A stretch of 64,000 nucleotides of DNA from positions 434,001-498,000 of the forward strand of contig NZ_BAABWE010000001.1 of NCBI RefSeq assembly GCF_040371755.1, in the 5' to 3' direction. The notes under the pieces are model-generated. The model was given only the letters and a program-made list of their open reading frames with translations, made no database searches and was not told where the DNA came from. Positions 53,884 to 61,778 of this stretch are shown here, piece after piece. Source of the stretch: Bermanella sp040371755 (GTDB taxonomy: Bacteria; Pseudomonadota; Gammaproteobacteria; Pseudomonadales; Oceanobacteraceae). Both the position numbers and the translations under genes were made by a program. The stretch's first letter is position 1. Each line of letters starts with the position of its first letter.

Positions 53884-53897
53884 TTGACATAAATCAT
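53884..53897 (+). promoter_or_regulatory. Fnr/Anr box overlapping the fnr -35 element
   Basis: TTGACATAAATCAT matches TTGAT-N4-ATCAA at eight of ten defined positions. TTGACA at its left end is also a perfect -35 element, with a GAGTAT 17 bp downstream as a weak -10. Binding would block the promoter, the arrangement expected for negative autoregulation. Confidence 0.6.
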
Positions 53898-53971
53898 ACT
53901 ATTGACGAGTATTCCCGACTTGTTAGTCACCTGTCACTCCATCGCAACACACAGGTCATTAGGAGAGCGAG

Positions 53972-54757
53972 ATGTCTAAGGACAACCAAACAGTACATTT
54001 TTTGGCCACCAGCAAGCCGAATGAGACCCACTGCAGCACCTGTAGTCTAAGCTCGCTATGTCTCCCGATTGCCCTAGAGAAAGGCGATTTAGACTCCCTT
54101 GATAAAATGATCAAACGTGGCCGCCCTATTCAAAAAGGTGAGCTGCTGTTTAAACAAGGTGACCCATTTAAAGCTATCTATGCCATTCGTACAGGAACCA
54201 TCAAAAGCTTCACAGTTGCACCAAGTGGTGAAGAACAAATTACTGGCTTTCATTTAGCCAGTGAATTGGTTGGTTTATCTGGTTACAGCGAAGACGTATA
54301 CCCACTTTCTGCTAAAGCACTAGAAACCACTACCGTATGCGAACTGCCCCTAGAAAAACTAGAAACCCTATGTGACGAGATTCCGGGTCTTCGCAAACAA
54401 ATAATGCGCAATATGGGTGGAGAAATTCGTCAAGACCAACAAATGATGTTACAGCTTTCTAAAAAAACAGCCGATGAGCGCATGGCTTACTTCTTATTAG
54501 ATATTAGTAGCCGTTTTGAGCGTCGAGGCTTTTCAGCCAGTACCTTCCGCTTAGCCATGTCACGCGTGGACATTAGCAACTACTTAGGTCTTGCCGTTGA
54601 AACGGTGAGCCGTATATTTACCCGCTTTCAAAAGAAAGGATTCATCAAAACAGAAAGCAAAGAAGTCACATTATTGAATTTGGATGAACTCAATACATTG
54701 GCCGGCACTGTTAGCGACCAATCCGATTGCCAACTGCACCCCAAGCAATCAAACTAA
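53972..54757 (+). CDS. fnr: Oxygen-sensing Fnr/Anr transcriptional regulator
   Basis: A 261-residue CRP-family regulator with a 4Fe-4S sensor. The cluster cysteines are Cys21, Cys24 and Cys30 in CSTCSLSSLC and Cys123 in TTVCELP, spaced like E. coli FNR (20, 23, 29, 122). The cyclic-nucleotide-like beta-roll follows, then a dimerisation helix and an HTH with LGLAVETVSRIFTRFQ, whose E-x-x-S-R makes the TTGAT contact. GGAGAG lies in front of the ATG. Placement beside cco and ttcA is the Pseudomonas anr layout. Confidence 0.95.
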   Translation: MSKDNQTVHFLATSKPNETHCSTCSLSSLCLPIALEKGDLDSLDKMIKRGRPIQKGELLFKQGDPFKAIYAIRTGTIKSFTVAPSGEEQITGFHLASELVGLSGYSEDVYPLSAKALETTTVCELPLEKLETLCDEIPGLRKQIMRNMGGEIRQDQQMMLQLSKKTADERMAYFLLDISSRFERRGFSASTFRLAMSRVDISNYLGLAVETVSRIFTRFQKKGFIKTESKEVTLLNLDELNTLAGTVSDQSDCQLHPKQSN

Positions 54758-54777
54758 CCCCTTGAAATAAAAGAAAA

Positions 54778-54812
54778 AGACAAAATGCAAGTATTTTTTT
54801 TGCATTTTGTCT
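54778..54812 (+). terminator. 13-bp AT-rich stem-loop after fnr (possible terminator)
   Basis: Arms AGACAAAATGCAA (54778-54790) and TTGCATTTTGTCT (54800-54812) are perfectly complementary with a 9-nt T-rich loop. No U-tract follows the 3' arm, so it may end fnr transcription or have another role such as RNA stability. Confidence 0.45.
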
Positions 54813-54888
54813 AATTGCATCTAATGTATAACTATCTTTCTCAGGATTGGCCTAGAAATACAAACACGCTAGATGCAAGGACACCACC

Positions 54889-55389
54889 ATGGGACTGTGC
54901 CCAAATGATCTTCGGCACTTGGTGATTCGCCCCACCTTACAATATTTAGAGCAATATTCGCTGTCAGCAGAAACCTTATTATTAGGTACCGCCGCTGTAG
55001 AGTCGGGCTTGGGCTATGAATTAAACCAACAACAAGGAAAAGGGCTTGGGGTATATCACATCAACCCTAGAACCCATCAGTTACTGTGGGATAACTACTT
55101 AGCGACCAAGCCAGACCTCGCCAGCAAAGTACGTGGACTGGCGAGTCAGCATGAGTTTTTAAAAGACCCTCATACAGAATTAACCACTAATTTGCGCTAT
55201 GCCACCGCCATTGCTTGGCTGATTTACGCCCGTAAAGACGCCACACTGCCAGAAGCTTCTGACTTACCTGCTATGGCTAAATACTGGCGCAAGCACTTCC
55301 ATAGCCGCCCCCAAGGCCCGCTAGAAGACTACATTAGTCGTTACAATGCTATTCACAATCCACCTGCTCTTTCGGCCTTTGCTTATTAA
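54889..55389 (+). CDS. Phage-like lytic transglycosylase domain protein
   Basis: A 166-residue protein with a soluble SLT/lysozyme-like core: LLLGTAAVESGLGYELN, which holds the catalytic Glu, and GKGLGVYHINPRTHQLLWDNYL. The latter matches the GLGxYxIxPxTHxxxWDNYL pattern of transglycosylases in marine phages. No signal peptide or membrane helix is present, so it would need a holin or other route to reach peptidoglycan. No phage genes lie nearby. The helix LTTNLRYATAIAWLIYARKDAT is well conserved in that group. Function here is unclear. Confidence 0.7.
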   Translation: MGLCPNDLRHLVIRPTLQYLEQYSLSAETLLLGTAAVESGLGYELNQQQGKGLGVYHINPRTHQLLWDNYLATKPDLASKVRGLASQHEFLKDPHTELTTNLRYATAIAWLIYARKDATLPEASDLPAMAKYWRKHFHSRPQGPLEDYISRYNAIHNPPALSAFAY

Positions 55390-55477
55390 GCTTAGGCTTT
55401 ATAACCCTATATCATGGGCAAATTGGTTTCATTTAGGCTAAAATCCGCGCCAGAATACCCCTTAGCTAGGTTTAATA

Positions 55478-56455
55478 ATGGTCCAGTTCGTTGACGCCTC
55501 TGCGTCTGCCCAATCAGTCGAAGAAAAAAAACAAAAGAACGAATTTAATAAGTTGCAAAAACGCCTTCGTCGAGACGTGGGTCGTGCTATTGCAGATTTT
55601 AATATGATCGAAGAAGGCGACCGCATTATGGTGTGCCTTTCTGGTGGTAAAGACAGCTTTACCATGTTGGATATTTTAATCAGTTTACAACGCAGTGCGC
55701 CGGTGAACTTTGAATTAGTTGCCGTGAACCTAGACCAAAAACAACCGGGCTTTCCTGAGCATATTCTACCAAGTTATTTAGATACATTAGATATTGAATA
55801 CTACATCGTTAATCGTGACACCTACTCAGTGGTAAAAGAAAAAGTACCAGAAGGACGCACCACCTGTGGCTTATGTTCGCGTTTACGTCGCGGCACACTT
55901 TATGGTTTTGCTGAAGATATTAACTGCAATAAAGTTGCACTAGGACACCACAGGGACGATATTGTAGAAACCATGTTCTTAAATATGTTCTATGGGGCAC
56001 GCTTTGCAGCCATGCCTCCCAAGTTGCTCAGTGACGACAAACGCAACATCGTAATTCGTCCTCTTGCTTACTGCAAAGAAAGCGATATTAGTGAATTTTC
56101 TGTAGCTAAGAATTACCCAATTATCCCTTGTAACTTATGTGGCAGCCAAGAAAACCTACAACGTCAAAATATTAAGGCCATGTTGGCTCAATGGGAAAAA
56201 GACACCCCAGGAAGGGTTCAGCAAGTATTCAATGCACTACAAAATATCGCGCCATCTCAATTGGCTGATACCCAGTTATTTGATTTTGAGAACCTAATAA
56301 TAGACCGCAGCCAACAACGCGATGATTATGAATATGCCGAAGCGCAGATCATAGAAGGAGTGGGTGAATTTGCGCAAATGCCGCCTAGGTTAAAACCAGA
56401 CAACCTAATTAACGCCATTAACTTATCCATTGAAGCAGACCCTACTAAAGGGTAA
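55478..56455 (+). CDS. ttcA: tRNA 2-thiocytidine-32 synthetase TtcA
   Basis: A 325-residue PP-loop ATPase that thiolates C32 of certain tRNAs using a 4Fe-4S cluster. The PP-loop is VCLSGGKDSFTML, and the cluster cysteines lie in TTCGLCSRLRRG and IIPCNLCGSQENLQR. The LGHHRDDIVETMFLNMFYG segment is canonical. The C-terminal ~50 residues, with EAQIIEGVGEF, are variable. In Pseudomonas and Escherichia fnr and ttcA are close together, as here. Confidence 0.95.
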   Translation: MVQFVDASASAQSVEEKKQKNEFNKLQKRLRRDVGRAIADFNMIEEGDRIMVCLSGGKDSFTMLDILISLQRSAPVNFELVAVNLDQKQPGFPEHILPSYLDTLDIEYYIVNRDTYSVVKEKVPEGRTTCGLCSRLRRGTLYGFAEDINCNKVALGHHRDDIVETMFLNMFYGARFAAMPPKLLSDDKRNIVIRPLAYCKESDISEFSVAKNYPIIPCNLCGSQENLQRQNIKAMLAQWEKDTPGRVQQVFNALQNIAPSQLADTQLFDFENLIIDRSQQRDDYEYAEAQIIEGVGEFAQMPPRLKPDNLINAINLSIEADPTKG

Positions 56456-56459
56456 ATTT

Positions 56460-56888
56460 TTACTCTAACACGCAGCGATAGCGCCCAATTCCATCCACAT
56501 GAATAATGGCTCGTGTGGATAGTTTATCGTGCAGGTTTTCAAGCCCTAATATGATTTTCCGTTGACCATTTGTGCTTTCTCGGCGAATAAACATCACCTT
56601 AAAGCGCCCTGCTTGCTGAATCTCTTTTATGGCCACCGTACTTTTTATAAGTTCTGGGCCTTTTTCATTCCATTGCACCCACTGTAGAAACATCTCATCT
56701 TGCTTATCCGAACGGGTGATGACCAAGCGAATTTGCCCAGAATGCTTAGCTGTTTTCCAATTCCCCATGCCTTTTACATCATAGATAACAGGGCTAAGCC
56801 TAAACACCTGTTCAATGGTTTGACTTTCAGTCTTGGCCTGTACACTAATAGATAAAAACAGACACAACAAAAAAATAAGCCCGCGCAT
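56460..56888 (-). CDS. Exported protein of unknown function
   Basis: A 142-residue protein with a clear signal peptide (MRGLIFLLCLFLSISVQA). The mature part is beta-rich and ends HVDGIGRYRCVLE. I do not recognise a domain. Segments such as FRLSPVIYDVKGMGNWKTAK and RKIILGLENLHDKL look conserved-protein-like, and codon use matches the neighbours. It is convergent with ttcA, only 4 bp apart, and lies downstream of greB in the same direction with a ~55-bp gap. Confidence 0.6.
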   Translation of the reverse strand: MRGLIFLLCLFLSISVQAKTESQTIEQVFRLSPVIYDVKGMGNWKTAKHSGQIRLVITRSDKQDEMFLQWVQWNEKGPELIKSTVAIKEIQQAGRFKVMFIRRESTNGQRKIILGLENLHDKLSTRAIIHVDGIGRYRCVLE

Positions 56889-56944
56889 ATATTAAATCCT
56901 CATTTAATATATTTAGCTTAGTTCAAACAGGCTATCGCGCTAGG

Positions 56945-57424
56945 TTAGTCAAACGGTTGGTAACGAACGTGATTGATCAACCAAGTTTGTAAGCCAGAGG
57001 GCGTTTTTACAGCTACCTCATCGTCTTGCTCTTTACTTAAAAGGGCTCGCGCCATGGGGCTATCGATAGAAATATTTTGACTGCCAGAGTAAATCTCCTC
57101 AGGGCCAACAATGCGAAACTGTTTTGTATCTCCCTGTTCATTTTCAACTTCCACATAGGCCCCAAAAAAAACTTTGCCTTCTTGTTGTTGGGAGTAAGGC
57201 ACCACTTTTAAGGTTTCAATGCATTTACTCAAGTAACGCACCCGAGAGTCAATCTGCCTTAAAATTCGTTTGTTTTCTTTATAGTCCGCATTTTCTGAGC
57301 GATCCCCTAAACTGGCAGCCCACGTAACTTTTTGAGTAATCTCAGGGCGGTATACCCGCCACAAGTGGTCTAGCTCATCTTTTAATGCAGCAAACCCTTG
57401 CTCAGTAATTAGTTGAGTTTTCAA
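56945..57424 (-). CDS. greB: Transcript-cleavage factor GreB
   Basis: A 159-residue Gre factor that rescues backtracked RNA polymerase. The coiled-coil N-terminal domain has VTWAASLGDRSENADYKENKRILRQID, holding the acidic tip residues (Asp-Glu in DRSENAD), and the C-terminal FKBP-like domain has EGKVFFGAYVEVENEQG and ISIDSPMARALL. Family members start MKTxLIT; here the only matching start is TTG at 57424, giving (M)KTQLITEQG. This TTG overlaps the stop of the prenyltransferase as TTGA. GGGG lies 7-8 nt upstream. Longer in-frame extensions lack a start of this kind. Confidence 0.9.
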   Translation of the reverse strand: MKTQLITEQGFAALKDELDHLWRVYRPEITQKVTWAASLGDRSENADYKENKRILRQIDSRVRYLSKCIETLKVVPYSQQQEGKVFFGAYVEVENEQGDTKQFRIVGPEEIYSGSQNISIDSPMARALLSKEQDDEVAVKTPSGLQTWLINHVRYQPFD

Positions 57425-58458
57425 AACCAACCCCAAGTGAGCAACAGTCCTATACACATGAGTACACTCATTAACAAATGCATTTTAGCCGCGTCAAAAC
57501 GGATTTCGTTCAAATTAGGGTCTTCACTGGATTGAGCTAAAAACAGCACTTTAAGATGTTTGATGACCAAGGGTAATGCCAGTAAGGGTAATAACAAGGA
57601 TAAATGAATAAGAGTAGCCACCATTAGCAAAGCCCCAAAAGCCCCCACGTAATACAACAGCTGTAATACAGAAGCATTTTTAAGCCCTAATTTCCCTGCT
57701 ATTGTAATCGCCCCTGCTTTCTTATCGACATTTATATCATTGATATTATTTGCGTTTAAAATCGTCCCCGCAAGCAAACCAAAGAAACATCCCAGTAACA
57801 AACTTGCAGGTTGAATCACGCCAGTGGCCGCCAGTGACACTCCAGCAGTCAGTACAGGCCCACATAAAAGAAATACCCAAACATCTCCAAGTGCTTTGTA
57901 TTTAAACCCAAATGGCTTGCTGGAATAACCGATGACCCCTATTCCCGCCAGCAAGGCACATAACAAAATAATACTGGGCGCAACGACAAACACAGGCAAA
58001 GCCAATAAACCCGCTAGAACAAAGCACCCCCAACCTGCATTTCGGATTTGTTTTGTTGTAAGCCATGCCGATTGAATCACGCCACTTCCTCCTAGGGTAT
58101 CTGGCAGATCAATCAATTTTAGATAATCTTCAACATCATTTAATAAATTAACGGATATTTGCAGTAACACCATGGCTATTAGTGCTGGTACTAAAACCCA
58201 CCACTGAATATGAGCGTCTAGCACTAAACATAAAAAAACGGTGGCTATTGCAGGCATGATAGTAGCGGTTAAGCTAATAGCGCGTAGGGCTTTAAACCAG
58301 CGATAAAGCCACGATGGCGGGTCGCTTTTCACTTGAGTAAAAAAAACCTCTTGATTGTGCTCTGATAAAGCCACCCAGCCTGCTGTATTCTGGTACTCAC
58401 CCGTTAACAATAAAACGTCAAGTTCACCACTACTTTTAGGTATGCGTAATTGGTCCAT
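57421..58458 (-). CDS. UbiA-family prenyltransferase, MenA-like
   Basis: A 345-residue integral membrane prenyltransferase with about eight helices. Both Asp-rich Mg-prenyl-diphosphate sites are present: NLLNDVEDYLKLID and NINDINVDKKAGAITIAGKLG. The second matches MenA (1,4-dihydroxy-2-naphthoate polyprenyltransferase) best. About 50 hydrophilic residues (DVLLLTGEYQNTAGWVALSE) precede the first helix, which ordinary MenA lacks. The ATG at 58458 has AAGGA five bases upstream. It is translationally coupled to greB. Confidence 0.82.
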   Translation of the reverse strand: MDQLRIPKSSGELDVLLLTGEYQNTAGWVALSEHNQEVFFTQVKSDPPSWLYRWFKALRAISLTATIMPAIATVFLCLVLDAHIQWWVLVPALIAMVLLQISVNLLNDVEDYLKLIDLPDTLGGSGVIQSAWLTTKQIRNAGWGCFVLAGLLALPVFVVAPSIILLCALLAGIGVIGYSSKPFGFKYKALGDVWVFLLCGPVLTAGVSLAATGVIQPASLLLGCFFGLLAGTILNANNINDINVDKKAGAITIAGKLGLKNASVLQLLYYVGAFGALLMVATLIHLSLLLPLLALPLVIKHLKVLFLAQSSEDPNLNEIRFDAAKMHLLMSVLMCIGLLLTWGWF

Positions 58459-58523
58459 ATGCTTCCTTATAATCAAGCCACTTATCAGCTAAGCTAGTAA
58501 GAGATCATTGTGGCAAATACTGT

Positions 58524-59096
58524 ATGTTTAATTTTGATTTGAGCCAAGAGATAGAAACATTTATCTTAGAAAAAAAGATCTGTAAAGAATATGAGATCAT
58601 TCTTCACTTAAAAAACCTTGGGCGAATCCCCACCAATGCACTGTCAACGCCATTATCATTATTTAGGGCCCATTTTTTAATTTATAACGCTTTGTATAGA
58701 CTGCAACTGAACACCTTAATACACAACAAATATTCACTTGAAATTTCCAGTATTGAAGTTCGTGTTGAATGCACACGGCTTAGACCAACCACCAGCCGTA
58801 ATTTATCTCAATTTGATCCTCTTGCAATCTTCTATTTAGATTTAAACCACCTTAATCAAACCACAGAAACCGATGTCATTAAGTTATTAGATAACTTCTG
58901 GCAGCACTATTTCAATGACAGCCAAAAACAGCAAGCATTGGATACTCTTGGTCTATGTGAGCCAATTGACTCTAAAGCCATAAAAACGCAATATCGTCGA
59001 TTAGCCATGCAACATCACCCCGACCGCGGTGGCGATGCCGATACTCTTATTGAAATTCATCAGGCAGTTCAATGTTTACAGCAGTATTACCCTTAG
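58524..59096 (+). CDS. DnaJ-related protein with C-terminal J domain
   Basis: A 190-residue protein. The N-terminal ~125 residues form the DNAJ-related domain (IETFILEKKICKEYEIILHLK, LFRAHFLIYNALYRLQ), and the last ~55 form a J domain with the HPD tripeptide in MQHHPDRGGDADT. The J domain lies at the C-terminus, opposite to DnaJ, and should stimulate Hsp70. Partner unknown. Its end overlaps the start of the deacetylase gene by 25 bp. Confidence 0.85.
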   Translation: MFNFDLSQEIETFILEKKICKEYEIILHLKNLGRIPTNALSTPLSLFRAHFLIYNALYRLQLNTLIHNKYSLEISSIEVRVECTRLRPTTSRNLSQFDPLAIFYLDLNHLNQTTETDVIKLLDNFWQHYFNDSQKQQALDTLGLCEPIDSKAIKTQYRRLAMQHHPDRGGDADTLIEIHQAVQCLQQYYP

Positions 59097-60175
59097 TTTT
59101 AACTATTTTTTTCACAATTTTTAGTCAAAGTGTTGTTGCTACCACTGAAGGTACAATTAAAACGGTTAACCCTAACCATCACGCAGTGATTGTGCAGTAT
59201 CACCATGTCAGTGAAGCCACACCTCCAAGCACCAGTATCTCGCCGGAAGGCTTTGCCGAACACCTACAGCTTATTGATGATTTAGGCTTTCAGGTGCTCC
59301 CCCTAATTGACGTGATTGAAGGGTTACACTCAGGAATTGGGTTTAAACAAAAAACATTGGCCATCACTTTTGATGACAGCTATGACTCAATTTACACAAC
59401 CGCTTTTCCACTATTAAAAGCGCGTAACTTGCCTTTTACTATATTTGTCAATCCGCTGGCCATTGACGAGCAACATGGCAGCACCATGACATGGGAAAAC
59501 TTAATAGAAATGCAAACACAAGGCGCCACAATCGCTAATCACAGCCAAGAACATTTGCACCTATTGAAAAAAATAGACAACGAAACACAACTAGATTGGA
59601 AGCAACGTATTCAAGGGGATATATTAACGGCTCAGAACCGTCTTGTTGAAAAGTTAGGCATTAAAAATCGCTATTTCGCTTACCCATATGGTGAGTTTGA
59701 TGAAGCCCTCAAACAACTATTAAGCGAGCTAAATTTTATCTCATTCTCGCAACAATCAGGCCCAATCAACATCAGTAATGATTTTCAGTCACTGCCCCGC
59801 TTCCCTGCATCTGGGATTTATGCCAACCCAGCAACCCTTAAAGTCAAATTAAACAGCCTGCCATTTCAAATCATCAATGTTGAACCTAAACCAATTATCC
59901 GGTCAGAACTGGAATCGGCACCTCAACTCATATTAACCGTCAAACCCAATAATATTCATTACCAGCAAGCACAATGCTTTTACCAAGGAGAAGCCATTGA
60001 TACCACGGCACAACTAGTTGAGGATACTTTAGTTATTCAAGCTCAGTTTAATGGCCCCCTTGCGCTGGGCAGAAGCCGTTATAATTGTACAGCTCCATCA
60101 AAAACAAGCAGAGAGTATTACTGGTATTCAATACCGTTTATCACTATTGGTGAAAACAATACTTGGGTCGATTAA
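59072..60175 (+). CDS. Exported polysaccharide deacetylase (NodB fold)
   Basis: A 367-residue protein with a signal peptide (MFTAVLPLVLTIFFTIFSQSVVA). The NodB domain shows AVIVQYHHVSE, the metal and catalytic motif ITFDDSYDSIY (TFDD), the His site IANHSQEHLHL and the RYFAYPYGEFDEAL motif. It should remove N-acetyl groups from an amino sugar polymer or peptidoglycan-type substrate, PgaB-like in layout. The C-terminal ~110 residues form a separate beta domain (LILTVKPNNIHYQQ; YNCTAP). The start overlaps the DnaJ-related gene, and the stop overlaps the convergent LysR gene by 4 bp (TTAA). Confidence 0.85.
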   Translation: MFTAVLPLVLTIFFTIFSQSVVATTEGTIKTVNPNHHAVIVQYHHVSEATPPSTSISPEGFAEHLQLIDDLGFQVLPLIDVIEGLHSGIGFKQKTLAITFDDSYDSIYTTAFPLLKARNLPFTIFVNPLAIDEQHGSTMTWENLIEMQTQGATIANHSQEHLHLLKKIDNETQLDWKQRIQGDILTAQNRLVEKLGIKNRYFAYPYGEFDEALKQLLSELNFISFSQQSGPINISNDFQSLPRFPASGIYANPATLKVKLNSLPFQIINVEPKPIIRSELESAPQLILTVKPNNIHYQQAQCFYQGEAIDTTAQLVEDTLVIQAQFNGPLALGRSRYNCTAPSKTSREYYWYSIPFITIGENNTWVD

Positions 60176-61125
60176 GCACCGCTAGCATTAATGACATTTT
60201 TCAATTGCTCTACACTAGGCTGAGACGCCATGTGTTCAATGGTGCATTGCTTGATACATTCTGCGAGTAATTGTGTGGCAGGGCCGGCAATGGCTTTATT
60301 CGCATACACCAAATATAATGAGCCAAGCTTTTGATAATCTTCATCAAGATCAATGGGCAGTAACTGCCCTTTTTGAATGTATTCACAAGCTTCGTGCACC
60401 GCAATCCACGAAAAGCCTAAGCCCTCTAAGACTAATTGACGGGCACTCTCTAAATTCGTCACCGTCCAGCGTAAATCTGACCCCAACCAACCAGAATCGC
60501 GATTTTGCTTTTCTCCTGAGTCTTTAATCACCACATGAAGATGCTGGCTTAAATCGTTACTGGTCACTTTTCTACCCAATTTATGCAACGGATGATCGGG
60601 GTGAGCCACTGCAATAAAATCAATGGTCATAAGTCGCTCACCTAACAAACCCGGTGGCACCCAAGGCGTAATAGAAATATCCACCTTCTTTTGCAATAAC
60701 ACTTCTACCGCACCAGAGAGCACCTCTTCACGTAGCAATAACTTGCATCCCTTACTCTCAGGATAAAACTGCTTAAACGCTTTAATTAAAATGGATTTAG
60801 GAAAGATTACATCTACCCCTAACCCTACTTGGGCTTCCCAACCCTGCTCCATAGAGGAAGCTACTTGTTCAATTTCAATAGCGTGATCAATTAAATGACG
60901 GGATCGCTCAAGTAACGCCTTCCCAGAGGGCGTTAATACGGCTTTACGCCCTTCTATATGCAAAAGCTCCATTCCAAGTTGTTCTTGAAGTTTCGCCACG
61001 GTATAGCTAATTGAAGATTGGCTTTTGTGCAGGGCTTCCGCCGCTTGGGCATAACCGCCGTGATCAACCACGGCTTGTAATGTACGCCATTGCTCTAAAG
61101 TTACTCTTGGACCACGCATCGGCAT
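60172..61125 (-). CDS. LysR-family transcriptional regulator
   Basis: A 317-residue protein. The N-terminal winged HTH has LEQWRTLQAVVDHGGYAQAAEALHKSQSSISYTVAKLQEQLGMELL, and the effector domain spans residues ~95-300. The first Met may be 61125 or 61119; neither has a good ribosome-binding site. The target is unknown; by analogy, it may control the divergent UPF0149 gene or an unlinked operon. The intergenic region is only 79 bp. Confidence 0.9.
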   Translation of the reverse strand: MPMRGPRVTLEQWRTLQAVVDHGGYAQAAEALHKSQSSISYTVAKLQEQLGMELLHIEGRKAVLTPSGKALLERSRHLIDHAIEIEQVASSMEQGWEAQVGLGVDVIFPKSILIKAFKQFYPESKGCKLLLREEVLSGAVEVLLQKKVDISITPWVPPGLLGERLMTIDFIAVAHPDHPLHKLGRKVTSNDLSQHLHVVIKDSGEKQNRDSGWLGSDLRWTVTNLESARQLVLEGLGFSWIAVHEACEYIQKGQLLPIDLDEDYQKLGSLYLVYANKAIAGPATQLLAECIKQCTIEHMASQPSVEQLKNVINASGA

Positions 61126-61204
61126 ATTAGAAATCTATCTGTGAAAGTCTGATATACTTGCAGCATAAAACAGTCCCTTAGTGAATTACAAGTGAAGCCG
61201 CTTT

Positions 61205-61777
61205 ATGACGACAGCCGCAGCCTTAAATGAAGACCAACTAGAAACCCTTGCTCTTTTTCTTGAAGATCAAGCAGAAACCGCTGAGGGCTTAGATTTTTTC
61301 GCTCTTCATGGCTTATTAACGGCCAACGCGGTTAGCCCTACCACTTTTGACATAGAAGCATTAATTCCAATTATCTTTGATGGCGAACCTGACTGGTCAA
61401 ACGATCAACAAAAGCTAGAAATCGCTCAATTAATTTCGCTTTTGCAAAAAGAAATTGTTGAGCTGGTTGAATCAGGACAAAGCTTTCCTGTTCCTTGCGA
61501 TTTAAACGTCGAAGCAGATGAAGACGGCGAAGCGGCTCCACTAGAAAACTGGTCGGTTGGTTTTATGCTATTAAGCTTAGAAAAGCCAGATGTATGGTAC
61601 GGTGAGCACGAAGAAAATGCAGCTGAACTGTTATTCCCAATTGTCTATGCATCTGGTTTAAATGCAGACGAAAGCGCATTTGCAGAAATTGATAACGACG
61701 ATCAGTTAAGCCTACAAGTTTGTGCCAGCATCCCTGACAACGTGATTGACCTATTTTTACTCTACCACGGTGAATAA
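61205..61777 (+). CDS. UPF0149 (YecA-like) family protein
   Basis: A 190-residue acidic helical protein (pI likely below 4). It carries the UPF0149 motif EGLDFFALHGLLTAN near the N-terminus and a second helical part with FSVGFMLLSLEKPDVW-like text (NWSVGFMLL). It lacks the C-terminal SEC-C zinc motif seen in E. coli YecA. Function is unknown. It ends one base before the convergent HsbR-like stop. Confidence 0.82.
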   Translation: MTTAAALNEDQLETLALFLEDQAETAEGLDFFALHGLLTANAVSPTTFDIEALIPIIFDGEPDWSNDQQKLEIAQLISLLQKEIVELVESGQSFPVPCDLNVEADEDGEAAPLENWSVGFMLLSLEKPDVWYGEHEENAAELLFPIVYASGLNADESAFAEIDNDDQLSLQVCASIPDNVIDLFLLYHGE

Positions 61778-61778
61778 A

